From Strix aluco (Eukaryota; Chordata; Aves; Strigiformes; Strigidae), in NCBI RefSeq assembly GCF_031877795.1, contig NC_133943.1, positions 13,137,001 through 13,201,000 on the forward strand: a stretch of DNA of 64,000 bases, given 5' to 3'. A program made the position numbers and the translations under genes. The notes under the pieces are model-generated. The model was not told the origin of the DNA. It did not search any database and saw nothing but the letters and a program-made list of their open reading frames with translations. Below are positions 1-10,800 of the stretch, one piece after another. Position 1 is the stretch's first letter; every line of letters starts with the position of its first letter.

Positions 1-3000
1 AGGCTCACTTCCTCCAGCCGCCTTAAAGCAGCAGCTGGTATAGGTCTGTCTGCCCAGTCCAGCACTTACCTTCATCAGAGTACCACATCAGATGGTTTGG
101 TGTTCAACATGGCAAGAAATTCCACCCATGCTTTTTTTTTCTGTCCAATTTCTTTTCAGTAAAACTGTTCTCCCACTGATACAAAGCCAGTAATGAACTG
201 ACAAGCAGTCAGGAGAAAAAAGTTATCAGTAGAAAAGTTAGCAAGTGATGTGACATTATGGTAATAAGTCACACTAATAATGATCTGTTCTCGGAATAAA
301 AATGGAATTCATCAAGGTATTTTAGAACAACTCACAGGCTTTTTGACAAGGAAAATGAAACGCTGTAACAAATACGCCTGGGGTTCTGAAATTCAGGGAG
401 ATGTTAGCTGCATCTGGTTTTCTACCATGTCAGAGCACTTGGACTTCAGTCAGGGTCTGTTCTGTGCCACAGGTCAAACATGCCGCATCCCCTGTCCCCC
501 TGCAGCAGCTCCAGTGTTTCCTCCTGCTCTCAGCATCAGCCGCTGCACCCCCCATGCAGAGCCAGGTAACTCACCTTCCCTTTTCTGGAGCAAAATGAAA
601 CACCTAAACCAGAGCTACTCAGGAACAGTAAAGCCTATGAAAGTCTAGAAACAGCTGTTGTAATACTCCCCTACAGAAACACAGGCTTCATTTACTACTG
701 TGAACTTCATCCTTCCCTCATTATCATTCTTTTTTAATCTTATTATCTACTTCTGTTTCTGGATATGTAAATAGAATCCAGCATGCTGCCCCTGCTACCA
801 CATCTCACAGATGTTCAACACTGATCTTAACCCAAAATCTGAAAAAAAAGGTTCCAGGTGATGAACAAAGATACTCAGTGAAGTATAACTTAAATTTCAA
901 CAAGTTCTCCATGATTCTCATTAATCCAGGGGAAAATTATATAAACACAAAAGACACAACTTGTGTGGTGTCAATATAAGGTGTCAATAAAGCCTACCAA
1001 GTATTTAAGTTAGAAAACTAGTAAAAACCATAGTGACTTTGGCAATCATTTAGCTATGTTGCATGTTCCGGAAAAACAGCACGTACGTGACCTCCACTGG
1101 ATTCTTAAGAATGCCTATAGTAAGAATAACAGATACTGCAAAGTTGTTGGCATTAGAACAGGAAAAAAAATGCCTGTGGATGAAAAATAAAGGGAAAGCT
1201 TATCTAGCAGGCTATTAACAGTTGTTCTTTGAAAGAGACAAACTCCTTCCTGTTTTGTGTTCTAACCAAAGAGTTTTTCCAGCTGTGGAAGAAAGATGAC
1301 AAATTGATCTCTTAGCTTTTAGTGTTTTCTCATGTGTGGTGCAGTAATTATATCTAACTCCTCTATAACACATTATTTATGCAGACAAGATGATCACATA
1401 CAAAGAAAAATGTAGACTGTACATATTTTTTTTAATAGGAGCTTGAAAATTCAGAGCACTCGGCATGCTTCTTTGCAGTAGACTATGTAGCATGCTACCA
1501 ATTTAAGGCTGCTACTAACATCATGCTATTCTCTTCCACCCTCCAGAAACTGTCCTTCTGCCTCTGCACAGACTGCAGCACTATGCCTTCCAGTAACAAA
1601 AATCACTCACAAAACTTGCTGGTAAGTGTTTCTATGCTTAGGCAGCTGACTGCAGTTTAATTAATTGCTCAGGAAGGTTACGAGTTAGTGTTTGTGGACA
1701 GTCTGATAGCAGAGCACAGCTGATGGAGATTAGTAAAACCTAAATGCAAGTTGGCCATGCAAACACAAAGGGGAGGGCAAAGATAACTGACAGGGCAGCG
1801 CTCTGGGTATGGCCAGCAGCATGTGTCTTCTCATAGAGTAGAAATCCGTGGTGAAACTCTGAAACAGCCACACTCATTTTGTCTGCAAGCACAAGCCACA
1901 CAACACAGAGAGGCCAGTGATTATACCTGTTAGAAGATAGAGCAATAAGGGACAGACTAGGATTCACTGCATCATCTCTTACCCCTCTTTTCAGCCCTGC
2001 CATAACCATATCTCTTAGAGTCCTGAAAGTTAAAATATTTCCAATTATTTAAGCAACCTTCAGCTGTTTTAGACAAGACAATCAGATTTTAGGAGAACTG
2101 CCAGTCTTGCACAGCGTCTGGATTCAGTATGTAGGAGTAAGAGACGAACCTGACAGAATCATGTTTCAAAAAGTATGTCTGACAGTTCCTCTCATTATTT
2201 CCAGTGAAATTTTAAAATCCAGGGATTTTCTAATAGGAAGGGTACATGGGCAATATATCCTTTATTTTTCCCCTCATTCAACAGTGACCAATCAGGTAGA
2301 CTGAGACACAGCTTAAACATACTCTTTACACTGCCTAGATCAGTGCTGCCAGCAGCTACCCTTACTGATTTACAATATATTCCACTGATGCGAGAATAAA
2401 ACACTATAAATTAGGATTTTCTTCTGTGTTACCACTGTTTCTGCACACTCAGAAGGAGCGGCAAATTCAAGTCCGAGTCCCACAAAGAATGAGAACTCCG
2501 GCCACGTAAAACAGAACCTCTAGTTCCAACCTACTCAATGGCTTTGGCTTACAGAGTGTTGTTTCACTTACTCTTTCAAAGACCCTTCAAAAGTTTTCCC
2601 CCCTTTACCTAGATTAAAGGCCATCTCAGACTACTTCTGTGCTCTTCATGCATCTTCCCTACTACCCACTTCTGTCTATCAAAACATCTACAGATGTTTT
2701 TTGAGCTTTCTTGAGATTTGAGCTTGGTGTAGACACTTAAGTTTCAGGCATACTACTGAGATGTCACACAAAAAACCTGTGGTGGACCACAACAGTATTT
2801 CAACTCTACGTAAAAACTTTTTTGTGCTTTAATCCACTCCACCTTTCAACATTCTCACAACAGTCCCAGGCATTTGAAATTTGCGGGAAAGTCGAACTAG
2901 TATTCTGCTTGAAAATTCATTACTTCACATGTTCCACTGTGGTATTTTATCAAGCATTTCATTAAGTCCTTCTTACACACTTCAAAGTATTCAGAAGTTC

Positions 3001-6000
3001 AGTGACTAATCTGAGAAGGATCAGAGGAAGGAGTGCGAAAATTGAAGTTCCAACTTTAAGGAAAAAAAGAAGAGTGATCATGAATAACCATGTACTTTAT
3101 TAGGACACCTGTTCCTTTCAGCTTCATACACATGCTACCATCTAGAACATAAGCAAATTGCAGCCAGCAAGCAGTAATGCTATTGTTGCTGATTTCCAAA
3201 AGCTAGGATTTTTTGTGTTTGCTGTTAAGTGAACAGATTATGCTTTTGTTGCTGGGCTGCAGTCTTGAATAAAAAACTGCTATTAATATACCTCAATACT
3301 TGTTACACCTACTTTCTTCCACAGCTGATTCAAACTGGAAGGGTCCAACAGAATGAAAGGTTAAAGTTTTATCCTCTCTGTTAAATGAAATGGAAAAGAA
3401 CACAAAACCTTTCGCATCTCTACAGGTATCCAGGACCCCCGAAGTTCTCATCCAGCTTTTGTTTTAAAAACAAAACGCAGCAGCAGCACTTACACAACAC
3501 CCTAACGCCTTCCCTCTGTTCAGAGTGCAAGTGTCTAGTCTGCACCAGTCTGCATTTCAGGCTGTGCCAGGCTGATCTGAACATATCAAGCTTACCATTT
3601 AATTAATGAAGCATTGAAGGAATGACCAGTTTTTAAAGCAACAAGGACAAGAGCAGACTTACAGGCTAAAAGATAAAACAGTACCTGTTACCTCAAGGCT
3701 TTCATGCTACCTGATGCTGGTATGTCATCTATGGTCAAGTAAACCAGATGCTTTGGCAAAACTACAGAAAACATGGGGACATACACTGGGTGCAGGGAAC
3801 ATGTTGTGTTTTTATTGAAGTTTTTACTGAACAAAGTTAGTAACAGGGTCCTGCACTACTTCTAACAGGATGAGTTGAAACTTCAAGAAATGCATTTATG
3901 ATGACAGTATTCAAAGACCAGTGAAGAAAAGGGCCCCTCATAACAAACCCTGTATGGATTACACTCCTGCTTCAGAGACTGCAGTCAAACTGACACCATG
4001 GGCAGAGCTGAGGGAAATGTTGCACGTCAAAATAGAATGAAACACATGGTGGTGGTAAACAGCACTTCCTCATTAAGATCTTTAAATCAAGAGGAGATGG
4101 GAGACAGGTATGGAGGAGCTTTCACCTAGAAGAAATCACTCAGACATTTTTACCACTTAAGAGCAAAGGACTGTTTACTTTCAGCAGAAAGAGGATTGGC
4201 TCTCCTCACCTGACAGTAATTTGGACAGCCTTTAAAAAGATCAAGTTACAGTTATCAACCTTTTAAATTCACAAGCAACAAGTCCTGTAAAATTTGGCCC
4301 TGCTCTGAGAAGCTATGCAAAAGATAAATAAAAAGGGAAATGCAGGCAGATCTAGTAATTCTCATTAATTGCAGGAAATGAACATATCCTGGAAGGAAAC
4401 AGCCCCACATAAGCACAAAAAGACATAGCAAACACACATCACTTATTTCTGGGACACTCAGACTGCCTCCTGAGGCAAAGTATTTCCTCAACTTTAAACA
4501 ACAAACAAGGAAGCACCCCAACACTGCCTTGTTACTCAGCTTTCCTCATTTGTGGAGTATTCAGGGCTACCAAAGCAGGCAGAAGAGCTCTGCGCAGATG
4601 TTGCAGGAGTCCCACATCCATTCTGAGAGGTCTCTGGTTTTTGCCATGGAAGGCGCCTGCCTGGCACAACCAGAACCTTTCCATCAGCAGTAACGCAGGG
4701 CCATTGTAGAAGCAGCTGAAGTACCAGAAAATATCAATGCATACACACAGCACTTTTCTGGTTCGGTGTGTGTTAGATTCTTCTAGTACAAACAAACACA
4801 GCATGCTCCAACTTTTATTTTCTTTCCTGGGTCAGTCTTGCAACAGGTTTAATGTTCTGGCCTAATCCAGGGGAATACTTCAACCTTTCATTTAAAGTCT
4901 AAGGATGTGTGTAGCACTTTTGGAATTTAAGTGTTTCGCTCCACTAGGTCAGCACGCTCAATAACTAACACAATACTGTCCTGCTAAGCTGAACACTACA
5001 TCCCAATAATCACAGCACAGATATTTTACTAGTCAGACAATTCAGGGGCTATTAATTTCCTCCGCATTGAGCTGGAGCCTTGGGAAGTCACAAAGCCTCA
5101 CAGCATCTTTCAGCTCTCTCTGAATTAGAAGCCAGGTATACCACACACATTCAGTATCTGCTGTCATGCAGAACATATCCATCAGATACAGCACTCAACA
5201 TCTGTCACAAAGGACACCAACTTTCAATGAGGTTAAGACAAACTCCCAAATCCAACTGGGGGGATGGGAGGGATGGCATAACATTTTTTCCAGTTGTTAA
5301 CATAAAACCTGGGTAGTTTTAGAGTAGGCATATATCTCCTATATTCGTGTCTAAATTATTTTGGGAAAGTATTTCTAATGATCCTTCAGTTGTTTTAGGA
5401 AAAGAGTTATTTAAAATGGACATTTTATTCCTCACCTTAAAGCCAGACTTTAAGCGTGTTCTTCAAAAGAAGTAGGATAGCCTGCAATATGCACTTCAAC
5501 CTCCTGGACAAGCATCTTTAAGTAACTTTCCTGTCAGATTCACATGCTAAAACTACGACCTGTTTATTCTCACCCAAGACCAGAGACACACACTGTCCCA
5601 GACCAGAACTCCTCAGCAAGTATCTTAAACCAGAGAGGTCATTTTGGCTTGAGGGTACCATTGCCCAGACATCCTGTATTTCAGTATTAACATGCCAATA
5701 CACTAATAATGCACTAACACTCTAGTGGGGATGCCACTGTCGAAGCTTATTTTGTTCTATGCAATGGCCATAGGCATCCCTAAAACTGGTCCATGCTCAT
5801 AAAACTGACTTCAGTACCTCAAAACTGCTTATCTTCCCAAACTTTGCTGAGGAATCCTTTTGAGAAGCTCCACAACACTCCAGGGTAAATTCTGATACTT
5901 CAGACATCAAAAAAGCAAGCCTTAGCAATATACTTGAGTTGTTTGTGCTGAACATTTCTTAGAAAAAAAAAATTTTAAAAATCACAGAAAGTGAAACAAA

Positions 6001-7192
6001 GACGTTTGGGGGGCTGTGATTATTTTTGTTCAATATACTTGCACTCTGAATTCTCATGTAGAACTTCCTTCAAAAAGAAAATTAATCCTTACAAGGTGGG
6101 CAGAATTAGGATTAAAATTGTCCAAGCAGGAGTTGTAGACCTTCCTCAAAGCAGAAGCAGCAGAGCAGCCCAGAGACCCTTCTCCCTCTTTGCAGGTTCT
6201 CTGAATTCAAACAATTCTTGTCATTTCAGCTGGCCTAGGTTAGTAGCCATACCCACAGAAGAAGTTTTAGCAATCCAGAGTTATCAGATGCATCCAGAAA
6301 GCAGGCCAAAGAATGAAATCGTTGATTAAAAAGTAGTGGGTAAACAAACAAACAAAAAAATCAAAGCTTTCCCCCACCTTTGAACACCCTGTCAACGGGA
6401 TTCAGTTATTCCTGCCTCGGCTGGAGAACGCGAGAACAAGCCAGCCCCCTCGCAGAGACCTGATAACAATTAACTCACCTGACATAATTTATAGCAAAAC
6501 GCCTGTAAAAAAACCGAAGGGAACAGAACGTCCAAAGCATTAACTTTGCTAGCCATAGCTTTAGTGACTTAAAAGCTGTGTCAAGTGCAGGTAGGCAGCG
6601 CTCGCTGAGGGCACGCTCTCACGTTACCCAGCGAACTGCATCTAGAGCTTCTCCGAAGCTGGGAAACGTGAAAAGTAACCGAACAGCCTTAGTTCTACCT
6701 GCTCTCCTACAAGCCCACCGGCTTATCAAACAGCTATTTGCTTATTGCAGGACATTTTACTGGTTTTCCAATCCGCGTGTAAACGATACACTAACTTCTA
6801 GAAAAGCCATTACAAGCCGCAGTCTGCCGGGGAACAGCATCCTACCTTTTACCCGAACTTCAGCATTTATCTATTGTGAAAGCAGCAATACTATTTCTCC
6901 AAATCCTACGATACGCTTTTTTTTTTTTTTTTTTTCAGGTCAACATCAGCATCCTCTCAGCGTTTAATACAGCGAGTCATCAACGCCCCGGCTGAGTTAA
7001 AGCTACCGAAAAGTCGCGGGCAGATATTTGTAGGTAGTAGTTTCACGGGTTTGGTTTTGACTAAGTCTCGATCAGAAAGCAGAGTAGAAGGAAGAGCTCT
7101 GTGCAAACCCGAGTCTCCCGACGCCCAGCCCGGGCAGCCCTTCCCCCGGGGGCCGCGGAGGGGGGAGGGAAAGGAACAAAGTGGGACCCAAC
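1..7192 (-). other. CCNJL: CCNJL intron, no exon recognised
   Basis: This stretch lies directly downstream, on the minus strand, of the donor that ends the first coding CCNJL exon, so it is inferred to be intron sequence. I looked for the next expected cyclin-box exon (the family continues with an ELKLP-like motif) and did not find it, so that exon is probably left of the window. The DNA is AT-rich with scattered short ORFs that resemble no family I know. A run of T lies at 6917-6935. I see no clear transposable element. Confidence 0.6.
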
Positions 7193-7255
7193 CTTCGTCC
7201 TCAGGGTCTGATGGATGTCTGCTGCCAGCTCCCCTTTCCACCACTGCTCCTCCAT
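7193..7255 (-). CDS. CCNJL: Cyclin J-like protein, first coding exon (partial gene)
   Basis: This exon encodes 21 residues beginning MEEQWWKGELAADIHQ and ending TLRTK, the start of the cyclin J / cyclin J-like family, whose N-terminus has a conserved WW-G-LAADIH-LR pattern just before the cyclin box. The start codon at 7255-7253 has a strong context (A at -3, G at +4). The reading frame stops being cyclin-like exactly at AAG|GTTGGG, so the donor is placed at 7192-7191; family members also splice after this lysine. Upstream, a polypyrimidine tract followed by CAG gives an acceptor that starts the exon at 7302. The rest of the gene should lie left of the window. CCNJL is little studied; a cyclin-like role with a CDK partner is a family inference. 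The symbol CCNJL rather than CCNJ is chosen because C1QTNF2, SLU7 and PTTG1 follow in the conserved order; the peptide itself resembles both paralogues. Confidence 0.85.
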
Positions 7256-7302
7256 CCTTTCTCTTCCCACCCAGACAAAGGTTTGGAGGAGACGGGCCGG
7301 CA
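7256..7302 (-). other. CCNJL: 5' untranslated part of CCNJL exon 2
   Basis: These 47 bases lie between a good acceptor (TTCTCCCTCCCCGCAG, ending at 7303) and the CCNJL start codon. The frame is open through them with no in-frame stop, but the residues encoded look unrelated to cyclins, so they are read as leader. If the acceptor is real, a noncoding first exon must lie further right, inside the CpG island. Confidence 0.6.
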
Positions 7303-7402
7303 CTGCGGGGAGGGAGAACAAACCGGACAAGTCACCCGACGCCCCGCGGCCGTTTCCGCCGGCCGCCCCCCCCGCGGCCCCGCGCTCCCGCCCGCCATCC
7401 CC

Positions 7403-7572
7403 AGCGCCCTGCCCTGCCCTCACCTCTCCGCCCGCCGTCCCCTGCCCTGCCCTCATCTCTCCGTCCGCCATCCCCTGCCCTGCCCTCACCTCTCCGCCCG
7501 CCATCCCCTGCCCTGCCCTGCCCTCACCTCTCCGCCCGCCGTACCCTGCCCTGCCCTCACCTCTCCGCCACC
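7403..7572. repeat. 33-bp GC-rich minisatellite, about five copies
   Basis: Five tandem copies of a 33-bp unit built from CCCTG repeats followed by CCTCACCTCTCCGCCCGCC. The CACCT core recurs at 7421, 7454 (as CATCT), 7487, 7525 and 7558, giving spacings of 33, 33, 38 and 33; the longer interval contains one extra CCCTG. On the minus strand, the direction of CCNJL transcription, each intact unit reads GAGAG|GTGAGGG, a good splice-donor match. Confidence 0.85.
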
Positions 7573-7830
7573 GCTCGCCCCCTCCGCCGGGCGCCCTGGC
7601 CGCCGCGCAGACCTGCGAGTCCCGGCCCGGCCGCGGCCCCTCCGCGGGCTCCCGCCGCCCCTCGGGGGCGGGGGGGTAGCGGGGGGCACCGCTCGGCGCT
7701 TTGTGCCGGCGGCAGCGCTGCCCGCGGCGCGCAGACCTCCGCGGGGCGGCCCAGGCTGAGCCCGCAGACCGGCGGGCAAAGGGAGGCGGGTGGATGCTGC
7801 TGCCCCCTCCGCCGGTGAGGCTCTTAAGTT

Positions 7831-10800
7831 AATTGGTGCTAATTAAGAGCTGGCTGCCCCAGGCAGGGGCATTTCCTTCCCCTCCGTGCCCTGCGCTCCC
7901 CGGGCTGTAGCGCCTGCAGCCCCCTGCCCCGCGGGATGCTATGGGAAGGGGGGTGGGCAAAAAACTGACTTTTTCGTTGTTTTGTGATTCCCAATCCAAG
8001 ATGCTTTATCTTAAACTGCCAGAAAGCCGTACATAGAAGCCCCTGCTGATGTCCGACCGTAAGCTTTGGCAGGAGCGCAGCTCCCTTCCGGGCCACATGT
8101 CAAGGTTTCCCTCCCGCAGTGCCAGAAAGCAGCTCTGCCCTGTGCAGACACTGCGCGGGGACTGCCCAGAGCCTGCGCGTCCCCTGGTCCTACCGCTCGC
8201 GTCTTTGGGATGGGTCCCATCCCTGTTGCACAGCACCAGCGGGACCCTGACGTGCTGCCACAGGAGCTGGAGATGCCTGGTTTGCCATCAGAACCCAGCC
8301 TGGCTCAAGCCTTAAGGCTGGGTGTCAGACACTGGGAGCCCAAGGAGCCGCATCCTTCCCGAGTTTTATACCCGAGGAGCCCAGGAAACTGTCAGGCACC
8401 ACACAGCTTTATTCCCCGGCCTCAGAGGGACATGTTTATAGTCTAGTGGATATTTCAGCAGGTTGAAGTCTTTCAACAAGTCTTATCGCTCCGCTTCAGC
8501 AATTCCAGGAGCCAAAAAAATCACTGCGCAACCTGTTTTATACACAAATCTCAGTGTTGAGCCATTTAGGATCAGGACTTTTCATGAGAAAGTTTACCAG
8601 GCCTAGCAACAGCTTTCCCATGTAAAGAACTAAATTTCATTTTTAGAATTAGATTTTTTTAAAAAAATATAATTGCCAGTCATTTTTCACTTGAATTACC
8701 AAAAGAACCTCACAAAACATTTGTTCCTGGGTTGAGGAGGTGAACAACAGAGGAGAGGAGTTGTTGAGTAGAGGAACAACAAAAATCTGCCTGCTTCAGT
8801 CAAAATAAATATTTGTGTTGATTTTAGTGTTCCTGGGAAAATATTTTTGTGATCAAAGAAAGTTGTTGACCAAATCTTCTGGGGAAAACATACCCCAGTT
8901 GTTTATAGTCTATGTTTGGTGTCTTGTCCCCTGCTATAAAAGAGAAGCAGTGAAGTTAAGTGGCAACAGCTATTAAGCCTACAGATAAAAGCTGCCACCA
9001 AGTGTCCATCAGAAACAATTTTCCCCTATTTTCTTTTAAGTACATCCCAGTATCTCTTAAACAAAGTACTTAAGTGCCTTAAATTAAGGCAAAGAAAAAC
9101 CTACCTTGTCTTTTTGCTTAAAACTGAGCATGTGCTTAACTATTTTGTTGATTACAGACAATAAAGTTCTCCAATTTTTTACAGTGTAAATCAAACCAAT
9201 AGCATTGTTTGAAAGAGAGAGTATCAGTTCTTTGAAATAAAGTTTCAATAATATGGACATGGTGTGGATTTCCATAAGCTCCTGTCCATAGCACCTATTG
9301 ATTTAAAACTCGTGTATTTTTAAAATCTGAATGATTTGAAAAAATATTGAGATTCCATGTGAAATCAGAAACTGTTCCATATAATGTTGTTTTTAATTCT
9401 GTAGCCAAAAGATTTTATTTTTCCTGAATATGGTCCTTATGTTTCACTTGTTCCATTTTGTTCCAAGTGTGATGTATCAAAAGTTTCCCTCAGTAACTGC
9501 TTTGATATTAAAAACGCAAACAAATAATGAATAAGGTTCTCCTTTCTGTGGCATGGCTCTTAGCAGGGCTCAAACAGATTGCTCTGTTGATTTTAAAAAG
9601 GCCAACCAACAGTGTCTTTGATATCATAAAATATTCACAGTAACATATTAGAGAGAGCAGTAATTCTGGACTTGTTAAGACCTCAGACATAGCCTTGAAC
9701 CTTGGAATTGCTTTATTTTGAAGGAGGGAGTGCCAGCAAGGCCACATACATAAAACAGGGAATCCAGTGCTGTTTCATCTGATAGTCAAACGAACAAAAC
9801 ACAGAGGTTATCATTAACTTGTTGATACTGTAAAAATTGACTGCAGCTACAGTATGTATTTTTCCATCCAAATGGAATAATTTAAATCCTCCTCAGGTTC
9901 TTACATGATAGGTAAAGTTTGGGTTAAAATATAGGCTTTAGCCACAACAGAACTGTGTTGATTAATTTTTCAAGTGTTTAATAAACACTGAGAGAGATAA
10001 AGGTAAAATCCCATGGAGATTCCCAAAGTAGGCCTGCATAGAGTTTATATTAACTTTGAGAAGTTTTATGTTACTCTTTCATCAGTAAATTATGGCTGGG
10101 TAGAGCACAGGTGCAGAGTCAGTAAAACTTCACTGGTGCAAGTTAAGTTTGTAAGTCAATGAAAGTTAATGTTAAGGGGGTTTTCCCCTTAAAAATCAGT
10201 TTAACTAAGCAAATTAGCATCTTTACCACTAGTGCCACCATTCTGAGTGCTGGGGCAATAAAACTGCTTTTATGTGACAAAGCTATCTGAGAATAACTGA
10301 GGACACCAACTGCAAAGTGACCAAAAAGTGGCTCAGGCAACCTGGCTCTTGCCTGCTGGCAGGAAGGGCTCGGAAGAGGCAGGGGCTCAGCTGGGGAAGC
10401 GACACAGCAGAAATACTGCGGTAAAGAGACAGCACCAAGTGCAGAGAGGGGCTGTGCTTATATCAGCAAGGAGCTGAGCCTCTCTTGGCTGAGCCTGGGT
10501 GGAAAAAACAGGCTTTTTAGTCAAGTTTCAGTATAACACAGGCAGAACCAGTATCTGCTCATGCATGCGCTCCTACCAGGGAGGCTGGGGATGTCAGGAA
10601 GACACTGAGAGGCCACTTGTTCACTCCTCAACCTCACCTGCTACTGGAGGTGGCGAGGAGCTTCCCTGGTACCCAGCAAGGAGGCCAATGCAAACAGGGA
10701 CCACCTGTACCAGCACACACACACACACCCCCACCCCACCCCCCCCCCCCCGGGCTCCTCCTTCCCCAGGTGAGCAGCCCAGCTTGTTACTACCCAGGTA

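Larger units (their letters stand above)
7080..7830 (-). promoter_or_regulatory. CCNJL: CpG island promoter of CCNJL
   Basis: G+C and CpG density rise sharply here compared with the AT-rich flanks, with many GC-box-like runs (for example around 7360-7400 and 7660-7680). The island covers the first coding exon of CCNJL and the region where its noncoding first exon should start. The precise transcription start cannot be read from sequence. A + strand ORF of 255 codons through the island is a composition effect, rich in Pro, Ala and Arg. Confidence 0.75.

Noticed and set aside
6917-6960. Long T run followed by CAGGT, resembling a splice acceptor on the + strand
   Set aside because: No + strand coding sequence follows; a simple poly-T tract within the CCNJL intron is sufficient.
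7051-7818. 255-codon + strand ORF in the CpG island
   Set aside because: Pro/Ala/Arg-rich product arising from GC-rich minisatellite and island sequence, antisense to the CCNJL exon; all frames are open here.
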